In this document: piece by piece, positions 1-7,420 of the stretch
Layout of the letters: each line of letters opens with the position of its first letter
Position numbering within the stretch: position 1 is the first letter of the stretch
Assembly: GCA_949295265.1 (NCBI GenBank)
Contig: CASFKR010000003.1
Span: forward strand, 1 to 44,903
Length of the DNA stretch: 44,903 bases
Reading direction: 5' to 3'
From: an uncultured Verrucomicrobiota bacterium
Lineage (GTDB): Bacteria; Verrucomicrobiota; Kiritimatiellia; RFP12; UBA3636
Position numbers and translations under genes: made by a program
The notes under the pieces: generated by a model
Told to the model about the DNA's origin: nothing
The model's input: only the letters and a program-made list of their open reading frames with translations
Database searches by the model: none

Positions 1-1
1 C

Positions 2-2701
2 GCCCGCGCCGTCACCCAGCCCGACGGCAAGGGGTCTCTCCCCGTCATTCCGTACGATGAGTCGGAAAATGCCCTCAACTTCCAGGACGCCTCCGTCGAT
101 CTGGTCATCATGGAATACGGGCTGCGCACCGGCCGCACCATCCTCAAGGCGCCCAATGTGCCGCAGGTCAACATCACGTTGCGCACGACGCCCGACAACC
201 CGCTCACCGACGAGCAGTATCTGCTGGCCATTCGCCAGGTGCTGAACCTCAACGGAATCGCCCTCATGGAAGAGGGGGACAAGTTCCTCAAGGTCATCGC
301 CGCGCCCGATCTTCCGCGGCAGGGCATACCCACGTTTTTCCCCGATGAACAGGGCGAAGTCGCTAACATCGTCGACAAGGGGCAGTACATCTCTCAGGTC
401 ATCGAGCTCAAGTACGTCGACATCTCCGAAGTGCAGACCATCGTCAACGGTCTGCTCCGCCAGGGCGCCCAAATCACCTCCGTGGAGCGCACCAACTCCA
501 TCATGGTGACGGATACCGCCCGCAATGTGGAGCGCGTCGTCGAGCTCATCCGGTACATTGACCGCCCCGTGCCCATCCGCGAAGAGCCGAACATCCGCCA
601 GATCAAATACGCAAAGGCGGCGGACATCAAGGCGCGCCTCGATGAAATCGTCACCGAAGCCAAAGGCGATTCCGATGAAGACAAGGGCGTCGAAGAAGTG
701 GCGCAGGAGCGCATGTGGGGGCCCCCGGGCGCCCAGCGCCGTCAGCTCCCGCCGGGCGTGACGTTCCGCGACCGCAACCGCAACCGCGGCGAAGCCAATC
801 AGCAGAACAACGGCCCCACCACCGAATCGCTCAGTTCCGTCATCGACGACGCGCAGAAAGGCATCATCCGCGGCAAGGTCTCCATCATTGCCGATGAGCG
901 CACCAATCTGCTCATTCTCCTGACCCGCCCCGAAAACATGATTTTCTTCGATAAAATCATCGAAGAACTCGACCGCCCCACCGCACCCGAATATCTCGTC
1001 GAGGTGATGCGCCTCGAGCATGCCGTGGCGGAAGACATGGCCACGCTGCTCAACGACCTCATCGGCAAGCAGAAAGTCTCCGAAAACGATGTCCGCAACA
1101 CGCCGACCGACGCCGCGCGCGGCGAGGGCGGCGGAGAGGGCCCCGCGCGCCGCAATGCGCCGAATGTCGTCTCCAACGATACGCGCACGCGCATCGGGCA
1201 GCTCGATTCCGAAAACATCTCCATCCTCGCCGACGAACGCACCAACGCCATCATCATCATGGCACCGGCGGCCGACATGCTCTCGCTGCGCAGCATCGTC
1301 GAGCAGATGGACATCCAGCTTTCGCAGGTCGTCATCGAGACGGTCATCGTCTCCATCTCCTTCCGCAACTCGAACGAAACGGGCATGGACTGGGTGCAGC
1401 GCGCGATGCTCGACAGCACGGGCGGCTCCGGGCCCTCCATCGCCTTTGCGACGGCGGGCGGCGGCGGCTCGCTCGTACCCAATACGGCGGCCTCGCTCAC
1501 CACGGTCGACGCCATCAATGCCGCCTCGGGCGGCTCCGGCGGCGTCACCGCCTGGTTCACGCTCTTCGACCTGAACATGGACGTGATTCTGCGTGCCATC
1601 AAGGAAGACTCCCGCTCCCGCCTGATGTCCTCGCCGCGCATTACGACGATGGACAACAAGGAGGCGACGCTGGAGGCGACCGACCGTATTTACTGGAAGG
1701 GCGACACCACGTACTACGCGAACTCCGATTACACCTCCGAAAACATCAAGAACGAGGATATCGGTATCAAGCTCACGGTTACGCCGCGCATCAACAAGAA
1801 GGGGTACATCACCCTGACCATCGAGCAGGAAATCCAGACCAACGAAGGGTATCAGCAGATCAACGGCTCTTCGTACCCGCAGCTCAACACCCGCAAGATG
1901 GGTGCCGACGTGGCGGTTCAGTCCGGAGAAACGGTCGTGCTCGGCGGTCTCGCGCAGAATTCCATCACGAAGGCGTCCACCAAGATTCCGCTGCTGGGCG
2001 ACATTCCGCTGCTCGGCTGGCTCTTCCGTTCGGAGACCGACGAAACGGTCCGCACGGAAATCATCGTCTTCCTGACGCCGCGCGTCATCGATACGCCTGC
2101 GCAGATGGAGGATGATGCGCGCAACATCCGCTCGTCGATTGACACGGCGGGCATCTGGGATCCGCGCTACTCCGGCTCGCGCCTGGCGGACCGCCTCTCG
2201 CCCAAAGAGGCCGAGGCCGTCCTCGAGGAAGCCCGCAAGACGGTTGCGCCGCCCCGGTATCCGCTGACCGGCTATCTCACGGGTCTGAATGATGAGCGCA
2301 CGCTCAGCGGTGAAGGACCGGATTCTCCGCTCACGCAGGCAATGGAAAATGCCAGGCGCGACGGCTCCGTTCCCTACATCCACTACAGCGACCTCGAAGC
2401 CTCGCACCGCGAAGAGGAAGAGGCGGATGCGGCAGAACCCGAAGAGGCGCCCGAGGCGGAGAATGTCCTGGACCGTCTCCGCGACGCGGGGCTCCGCTAC
2501 GACGAAGAGCGCTCCGTCCGCCTCCCCGACGGCTCCGAGTCGGCGCTGCCCGCCTCCGCCCCTGCGGCGACCCCGGAGCCCCTCGCTCCGCTCGCCGCTC
2601 CGGCACCCGCGGCAACCCCCGCCGCGCCCCCCGCTTCGGCTCCCGCCGAACTGGAAATTGATCCGGAGGTTGCAGCCCGCGTGGACGCCATTCTGAACTG
2701 A
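2..2701 (+). CDS. GspD/PilQ-type secretin, 5' end cut by window edge
   Basis: Outer-membrane secretin that would form the export channel of a type II secretion or type IV pilus-like machine. The frame is open from base 2, upstream of the first ATG at 110, so the start and signal peptide lie outside the window; 899 residues are visible. Visible parts: an N0-like domain (about residues 20-95), N1/N2-type ring domains with repeated 'ADERTN' strands, low-complexity inserts near residues 225-275 and 355-390, then the secretin barrel with the hallmark 'IPLLGDIPLLGWLF' near residue 660 and 'IIVFLTPRVID' after it. Beyond about residue 695 there is an unusual long acidic, then Ala/Pro-rich tail of about 200 residues. 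No other secretion gene is in the window, so T2SS and T4P cannot be separated. The family assignment is firm. Confidence 0.93.
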   Translation, partial: ARAVTQPDGKGSLPVIPYDESENALNFQDASVDLVIMEYGLRTGRTILKAPNVPQVNITLRTTPDNPLTDEQYLLAIRQVLNLNGIALMEEGDKFLKVIAAPDLPRQGIPTFFPDEQGEVANIVDKGQYISQVIELKYVDISEVQTIVNGLLRQGAQITSVERTNSIMVTDTARNVERVVELIRYIDRPVPIREEPNIRQIKYAKAADIKARLDEIVTEAKGDSDEDKGVEEVAQERMWGPPGAQRRQLPPGVTFRDRNRNRGEANQQNNGPTTESLSSVIDDAQKGIIRGKVSIIADERTNLLILLTRPENMIFFDKIIEELDRPTAPEYLVEVMRLEHAVAEDMATLLNDLIGKQKVSENDVRNTPTDAARGEGGGEGPARRNAPNVVSNDTRTRIGQLDSENISILADERTNAIIIMAPAADMLSLRSIVEQMDIQLSQVVIETVIVSISFRNSNETGMDWVQRAMLDSTGGSGPSIAFATAGGGGSLVPNTAASLTTVDAINAASGGSGGVTAWFTLFDLNMDVILRAIKEDSRSRLMSSPRITTMDNKEATLEATDRIYWKGDTTYYANSDYTSENIKNEDIGIKLTVTPRINKKGYITLTIEQEIQTNEGYQQINGSSYPQLNTRKMGADVAVQSGETVVLGGLAQNSITKASTKIPLLGDIPLLGWLFRSETDETVRTEIIVFLTPRVIDTPAQMEDDARNIRSSIDTAGIWDPRYSGSRLADRLSPKEAEAVLEEARKTVAPPRYPLTGYLTGLNDERTLSGEGPDSPLTQAMENARRDGSVPYIHYSDLEASHREEEEADAAEPEEAPEAENVLDRLRDAGLRYDEERSVRLPDGSESALPASAPAATPEPLAPLAAPAPAATPAAPPASAPAELEIDPEVAARVDAILN

Positions 2702-2724
2702 AGCCCCGATTTTGTGTATTATAC

Positions 2725-2759
2725 CGCCCCCGCGCAGTCAATCTGCCGGGGGCGTTTTT
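2725..2759 (+). terminator. Rho-independent terminator of the secretin gene
   Basis: CGCCCCCG (2725-2732) pairs with CGGGGGCG (2747-2754). Inside it GCAG (2734-2737) pairs with CTGC (2743-2746) around a TCAAT loop, with one bulged C. A run of five T follows directly. It starts 24 bp after the secretin stop codon. Confidence 0.9.
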
Positions 2760-2761
2760 GA

Positions 2762-3126
2762 TACCGGGGATTTTTCACCCGAATGTTCCGGTCAACGTGT
2801 CAAAGCCGACGCCATGATTGGAGGTTGCCACGCCCGAACTTGTGCGCGGAAACCATCGGCATTTCAGGCGGTGGATTACCGCCCCCCGCCGCTTCGTTCG
2901 CAGACAAAAAGCGCGCTCCGGAACCGGCGGCGGACCACCGTCTGCAATCGCCCGTCGTGCGCTTTCCCCCTGCCTCTGGATTCGCTGACGCTCATCCGGA
3001 GGCAAACTCAATTTCCGCCCCTGAAGGGGACAAACGATACTGCAAAGGATGAGCAAAGCGAAGCCTGAAGCAACTCTGCGAAAGCCCTTCGGGAATCACC
3101 GGCGGCGGACCACCGCCGGTGTGAAT
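2762..3126. repeat. Gene-free spacer with dispersed palindromic repeats
   Basis: No credible gene is seen. An 18-mer, ACCGGCGGCGGACCACCG, occurs twice (2923-2940 and 3098-3115). The second copy is the core of a 9-bp-stem hairpin (3097-3105 with 3113-3121) just after the stop of the minus-strand gene that follows. The 20-mer at 2978-2997 recurs exactly at 22042-22061. An element made of CCCCTGAAGGGG (3018-3029), an 11-nt gap and a conserved block at 3041-3072 has a diverged copy at 13565-13619. TTTCAGGCGGT near 2866 recurs near 19097. Confidence 0.6.
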
Positions 3127-4830
3127 TCAGGGGGAGATTCCAACGCCATCCACCCAGCATTCATAGCCGGAAATACGCAACCCGTTACTGAAAACAACAC
3201 CGGGACCGCACGGAGGATACCCATGGTGCGGACTCACCGTTTTGCCGATGACAAAGCCGTTTTGCCAGATTTCATCCGACATCCGGAACCCGCGAAACAG
3301 GATATCGCCCTGATCCGCAATCCCGTCCGGAAGCGTGAGCGTATAGCGGCGGCATTTTCCATTTGCGAAATACGCTTTCAGAGAAAACCGCATCCCGGGA
3401 CCGGGCGGCAGCATCTCCACCTGTTCCAGCGCCGGCACATCCGCAAGCAAATCCTCCGGTTCGACCCCTTCCGCTTCCAGCAAGGACATTTTCATATCTT
3501 TCGGTCCAAACAGGCAGATTTCGTGAATCCGGCTTTGTAACGGTGCTTCGGAATCTGCCGGGCGAATGATATCCGTCTTCCAGCCGATTCCGCCCAGCCC
3601 TTTCAGATACGATCCGGCATTGTACATGCCATTGCCTAAATCCTGATATCCCATCTTAGCCAGACCGTATTTCTTGCGAAGTTGCCGAATCTGTTCGTAG
3701 ATATCCGCATCCCGGGAAATCTTTGCCGCCTCCGTCAGAAAGGCAAACGATGTCACATCATCCCGGAAAAGCCTCTCCAGCACATCTCCGTCCAACCGGT
3801 TGAACGCATACTGAAACCGAACGTCATCATCGGCATACTCCGGACAGGGAAAGACTCCGAGACAACGTTTTCCTTTGATGGAGATCGCACGGGCCAAAAT
3901 GAACCCGATTGTTTTTGGAGCCACCACATCCTTTACAAGATATCGGTATCGGTGTTCCTCCTTGTACGGAATACACTCCGCCTGAATATGCAGATAGAGA
4001 ATATCAGCCTTTTTCCAAGGCTCCGGAACCAGACTGACTGCGTCCTCACGCTTTTCCGCCTGAAGGGCCACTTCCGGACCGTTCTTCCAGCAGTACTCTG
4101 CATCAAAAACGGTTGGCGCCTTCTTCCCGAACGCATACAGATAAATCATATACGGCCGTCCATGATAGAGGCAGAACATCAGAACGGATTTCGGAAGCAG
4201 GGCCGTACTTTGAACGTCATACCCATCGGACAGAAGCCACCTCCTGGCGGCAGAATAGGCCGCCCGCCAGATGTAAATGAGCGGGTTGGGATCTGGCGAA
4301 CGGGTATTCCGGACGTCTTCCAGAACAATGTCCTCCTCACCCGGATCCAGCACGGCCGGCACACGAACCGTCAACGGCGTATCATACGGGGAGTCATTTG
4401 CGTCCCCGAGAAAATCCGTCCGAAACTTCGAAATATCCCGGCTGAGGGTAAAGCGCTGGATTTTTCCGTCCGCATTCAACCGGATGACGATGACGGCAAC
4501 GATTCCGCCTTCCCGCCGGTCACTGAGAATCAGTCCCCACGGACAGACTTCTCCGCCTCGTCCATCATCTGCCATCTGCAGAGGAACGCCCTCGAGCAGT
4601 TCCGAAGCCAGGTCAACAACCGATGCCGAATAGACATCCGATTTCCAGGCATTCGCAAGATTTTCGGAAATAATCCGGATTCTTTTCAGAACGGGGTCCC
4701 GTCCCGAAACGTGCCGTCTGGAATGGTGGGAAATATAGACGCAATCTTCTGCCAGCAAGGGTGCCAGATTCCCTGTAGCGCCATGTACAATGGCTCTTCC
4801 GACAATTTCTGCAATTTCTCGTTTGTCCAT
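3127..4830 (-). CDS. Hypothetical protein, possible NTF2/SnoaL-like N-terminus
   Basis: Encodes 567 residues with no signal peptide or membrane segment, so probably cytoplasmic. The first 130 or so residues ('EIVGRAIVHGATGNLAPLLA', then 'DCVYISHHS') resemble the SnoaL/NTF2-like fold by eye. The last 90 ('FANGKCRRYTL..' to '..FSNGLRISGYECWVDG') recall DUF2442-type small domains. The middle is unrecognised. The start is well supported: AAAGGA lies 7 nt before the ATG and a strong promoter lies just upstream. Base composition is clearly more AT-rich than the secretin or the genes to the right, which could mean later acquisition. It is a real gene by promoter, RBS and length; function unknown. 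Confidence 0.8.
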   Translation of the reverse strand: MDKREIAEIVGRAIVHGATGNLAPLLAEDCVYISHHSRRHVSGRDPVLKRIRIISENLANAWKSDVYSASVVDLASELLEGVPLQMADDGRGGEVCPWGLILSDRREGGIVAVIVIRLNADGKIQRFTLSRDISKFRTDFLGDANDSPYDTPLTVRVPAVLDPGEEDIVLEDVRNTRSPDPNPLIYIWRAAYSAARRWLLSDGYDVQSTALLPKSVLMFCLYHGRPYMIYLYAFGKKAPTVFDAEYCWKNGPEVALQAEKREDAVSLVPEPWKKADILYLHIQAECIPYKEEHRYRYLVKDVVAPKTIGFILARAISIKGKRCLGVFPCPEYADDDVRFQYAFNRLDGDVLERLFRDDVTSFAFLTEAAKISRDADIYEQIRQLRKKYGLAKMGYQDLGNGMYNAGSYLKGLGGIGWKTDIIRPADSEAPLQSRIHEICLFGPKDMKMSLLEAEGVEPEDLLADVPALEQVEMLPPGPGMRFSLKAYFANGKCRRYTLTLPDGIADQGDILFRGFRMSDEIWQNGFVIGKTVSPHHGYPPCGPGVVFSNGLRISGYECWVDGVGISP

Positions 4831-4855
4831 TTTGATTTCCTTTGCTTTTTATTAA

Positions 4856-4884
4856 ATTATACATTTTTCAGAAACGATTGTCCA
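4856..4884 (-). promoter_or_regulatory. Sigma70-type promoter for the 567-aa hypothetical gene
   Basis: On the minus strand TGGACA (4879-4884) and a perfect TATAAT (4856-4861) are separated by exactly 17 bp. The expected start leaves a leader of roughly 20 nt that contains the AAAGGA ribosome-binding site of the gene starting at 4830. Confidence 0.75.
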
Positions 4885-5012
4885 CTGGAAAATGACGGCA
4901 GCCACATTTTTACGGCGTTCAGAACGACCTTCTGAAACAGATGCACCCCCATGAAGCGGCACCTCCGTTTATGAGATTTCCGTCCTCTATCCGGAAGCGA
5001 CACGGCGAAGAC

Positions 5013-5100
5013 GCCCTCCGGCAACACAGGCGGTGGTTCACCCATCACAGGCGGTGGTCCACCCATCACAGATGGTGGTTCACCGCCGGTGCCGGAGGGC
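5013..5100. repeat. Three 21-bp tandem repeats inside an 88-bp inverted repeat
   Basis: Three head-to-tail 21-bp units (5025-5045, 5046-5066, 5067-5087) share the pattern CACAGGCGGTGGTTCACCCAT with few changes. They are framed by perfect 11-bp inverted arms, GCCCTCCGGCA (5013-5023) and TGCCGGAGGGC (5090-5100). GGCGGTG in unit 1 also pairs with CACCGCC at the end of unit 3. It lies downstream of the minus-strand gene ending at 5189. The rest of the 4885-5188 spacer shows no gene. Confidence 0.7.
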
Positions 5101-5188
5101 TTACAGATCGGGGCGCGAAGCAAAGGAGGAAGCGATGCCGGTGTGCGTCGGCGGAGATACCGGATGATTCCGGCGGTTCGTCTTGCGC

Positions 5189-6166
5189 CTACGGGTCGTC
5201 GGAAAACCGGCGGGACCGCGGACGGTAAACGGGGAGGCGGTCGCTTTCGGCATCCCGGATATCTTCGTAGGTTGTCGGACGCAACAGCGAGGTAAAGACG
5301 AGACCCTTTTCGGGACGTGCCTCTCCAAAAGCGCATGCCAGTTTGAAAGAAGGACTGCGGAATGAGGTCCTGGCAACCTCAGAAGAGCCGTAATCCGACA
5401 CGTGTGCAACACATCTTCCTGCCGGATAGAACGTCACTTCCTTGCCGACCTCCAAATGGATGTCCAGCAGCGGTCCGACCACATAAAAGCGGAGCGTTCT
5501 TGAGGCCGTTTCGACCGAATGAAACCGCGGCTGCCGACTCAAAATGACGGCAGGACGGACTGTTTCGTAAGACGACCAAGAATATTTCCACCTCCATTCA
5601 TAGTTCCTGCGTCCGTAAAACCTGTAGCGCACAAACTTGTGGGTTTTGAGCTGCTCCACGGGCACTGTAATGGGACTGACCTGCCCTTCCCCTTCCGGGC
5701 GAATCGTCACGGTTCCGGAATTCGGAATTTCCACCTGCTTGTTGATGACTTCCTGTCCGTAGACATAGCAGCCGCACAACTCTTTGATTTGGTCTTCAGG
5801 AATTCCGGCCGGATCGACCAGCTCAACGGGGGACATTTCTTCGATGCCCGTGATGCGCAGCCAGACACCGCCCTCCCGGCGCTCCTTCCGCGATGCCTGC
5901 AAGGCACGAGCTTCCGCCGCCTTTGTTTCCGCGATTTTCGCCTGTTCCGGGTCATATCCGTATTGCGCCCGGATTTCTTCCGGCAAATTGTCAAACCGCA
6001 GGAACGAAACGCCCTTGGCGTGCGTAATCCGGAGTCCGGATGGCTCCACCGCCCGGATTTTCACGTTTTTATACAACTCACCGTCCAGCGTCTCAAGGTC
6101 CAGCCCCAACGCTGCAGATGCGGTTGCGCACAGGAGCAACACCGCCAGGCGATACAAACAGTTCAT
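5189..6166 (-). CDS. Secreted hypothetical protein, tandem paralogue copy B
   Basis: 325 residues. The N-terminus is a clear signal peptide (hydrophobic 'LYRLAVLLLCATASAALG', residues 4-21), so the protein is exported. It then carries the module 'LETLDGELYKNVKIRAVEP' followed by 'SGLRITHAKGVSFLRFDNLP', which I associate with secreted proteins of Verrucomicrobiota/Lentisphaerota; by eye it resembles an SHD1-like beta module. The C-terminal half is shared with the gene just upstream: 'EIPNSGTVTI', 'AVILSRQP.F' and 'VGPLLD' occur in the same order. It reads second in the pair, 88 bp after its paralogue, with no obvious Shine-Dalgarno sequence. The last 45 residues, rich in Arg and Asp, have no counterpart in the paralogue. 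Function unknown. Confidence 0.85.
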   Translation of the reverse strand: MNCLYRLAVLLLCATASAALGLDLETLDGELYKNVKIRAVEPSGLRITHAKGVSFLRFDNLPEEIRAQYGYDPEQAKIAETKAAEARALQASRKERREGGVWLRITGIEEMSPVELVDPAGIPEDQIKELCGCYVYGQEVINKQVEIPNSGTVTIRPEGEGQVSPITVPVEQLKTHKFVRYRFYGRRNYEWRWKYSWSSYETVRPAVILSRQPRFHSVETASRTLRFYVVGPLLDIHLEVGKEVTFYPAGRCVAHVSDYGSSEVARTSFRSPSFKLACAFGEARPEKGLVFTSLLRPTTYEDIRDAESDRLPVYRPRSRRFSDDP

Positions 6167-6254
6167 GGTCAGGCTTTATCCCGCTACGGGATGAACAACA
6201 AATTTCGTCAATCAGGAATCCCGGAAACAATAGGCCGATTCGGAATTTTCCGCT

Positions 6255-7163
6255 TTACTCCGCGCCATAAAACACTTCAAAGACGGGCTTATTCCCGGAC
6301 GTTTCTGCGGCATCCGCCAACGCGGCAGCCAACCGATACGCCGGTGTAAACACCTTGACGGTACCCTGCCCGCTGTGCGAGATCCCGTACCCGGCGAAAT
6401 ACAGGGTAAGGTCCATTCCCTCCTTGAGCCGCGTATCCAGGAGCGGCCCCACAATGTAATACTGCTCCACTTTCGGAGGCAGTTTTTCGATGCGGAATTC
6501 CGGCTGGCGGGACAAAATGACGGCTTTTCTCTCGGAACCCGACTTGTAAATGTAAGTCGGTTCACGAAAGATTTTATGCGATTTTCTATACCCGACCTCT
6601 CTCGGCACCCATTCGTAATGCCACGGTTTATGGTTGTAGAGAAAATAGGAATGCGTTTCCAATTCTTCGATGGGAACCGTAAGCGGATCCTCCTGTCCCT
6701 CTCCCAGAGGCTTGATGGTAACCGTCCCGGAATTGGGAATTTCAATCTGTTTGATGCCTTCATCCCGAAAGGTAATGGTGCAGGCAAATAACCGATCGGG
6801 AGGCAGCCCTTCGAGACCGCTTTCCCCGATCCGGATTCGAATGGGGTCCAAATCCTCAATCAGAGTTACTTTGGTCTGAACCCGGGCAGGCCGTCTTTGC
6901 GGCGCTTTTACCGGCTGAGCCTCCGTCGTCTTCGCTTTGTTGGCGTCATAGCCGAACTTGCGCTGATAATACCCGGAGAGGTTCGAAAACGGAATAAAGG
7001 CGATACCCTTGGAATGTGTAATCCGGACGCCCGTCGGCTCCACCGCCCGGACATTCACATTTTTGTATTCCTCGCCGTCCAGCGTCTCAATATCCAAACC
7101 ATGCGCCATGGTCGCCGCCAGGCTCAGCATCGCCACGGCAAACCGCGTAAACCATTTCATCAT
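6255..7163 (-). CDS. Secreted hypothetical protein, tandem paralogue copy A
   Basis: 302 residues beginning with a signal peptide ('WFTRFAVAMLSLAATMAHG'). The same N-terminal module follows ('LDIETLDGEEYKNVNVRAVE', 'GVRITHSKGIAFIPF', 'KFGYDANKAK'), then a basic Pro/Gln linker and a C-terminal domain homologous to the gene downstream ('QIEIPNSGTVTIKPLGEGQ', 'AVILSRQPEF', 'VGPLLDTRLKEG'). Two in-frame ATGs (7163 and 7160) are possible starts. Neither has a close Shine-Dalgarno sequence: GGAAGGA sits about 25 nt away and is better placed for an out-of-frame ATG. First gene of a two-gene unit driven by the promoter at 7250-7278. Function unknown. Confidence 0.85.
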   Translation of the reverse strand: MMKWFTRFAVAMLSLAATMAHGLDIETLDGEEYKNVNVRAVEPTGVRITHSKGIAFIPFSNLSGYYQRKFGYDANKAKTTEAQPVKAPQRRPARVQTKVTLIEDLDPIRIRIGESGLEGLPPDRLFACTITFRDEGIKQIEIPNSGTVTIKPLGEGQEDPLTVPIEELETHSYFLYNHKPWHYEWVPREVGYRKSHKIFREPTYIYKSGSERKAVILSRQPEFRIEKLPPKVEQYYIVGPLLDTRLKEGMDLTLYFAGYGISHSGQGTVKVFTPAYRLAAALADAAETSGNKPVFEVFYGAE

Positions 7164-7249
7164 CGTACTGTCGTTTTGTCATGCAAAATCCTTCCGGCGC
7201 ACTTTCAGCAAATCCGGGAACTTGCGTGCAGGCGCGGAAAACAGGATGC

Positions 7250-7278
7250 ATTATAATAACATTAAAACAAACTTGCAA
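7250..7278 (-). promoter_or_regulatory. Sigma70-type promoter of the secreted paralogue pair
   Basis: On the minus strand TTGCAA (7273-7278), a 17-bp spacer and a perfect TATAAT (7250-7255). This leaves a leader of about 80 nt before the ATG at 7163. The surrounding 60 bp are markedly AT-rich. Confidence 0.75.
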
Positions 7279-7361
7279 CAGTTTTATTTCACTTTGGAAA
7301 GACCGGTCATTTTTCATGCGGAGAGCAGCGAATCGGGTCGATTCCGTTGTCCAGGGAGCGA

Positions 7362-7402
7362 CAAAAAAAACATCCGCGCACGGGAAGCCGGGCGCGGATG
7401 TT
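7362..7402 (-). terminator. Rho-independent terminator of the GH3 gene
   Basis: CATCCGCGC (7371-7379) pairs with GCGCGGATG (7392-7400), extended by AA/TT to 11 bp. On the minus strand eight T follow (the A run 7363-7370). It sits 19 bp beyond the GH3 stop codon. Confidence 0.92.
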
Positions 7403-7420
7403 GGGAAAGAGAGAACGGGA

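Noticed and set aside
799..1659. 286-codon minus-strand frame inside the secretin gene
   Set aside because: Antisense shadow of a well-supported gene in GC-rich DNA.
5025..5087. Possible CRISPR array
   Set aside because: Three units are directly abutting with no unique spacers, there are no cas genes, and the unit is 21 bp inside an inverted repeat.
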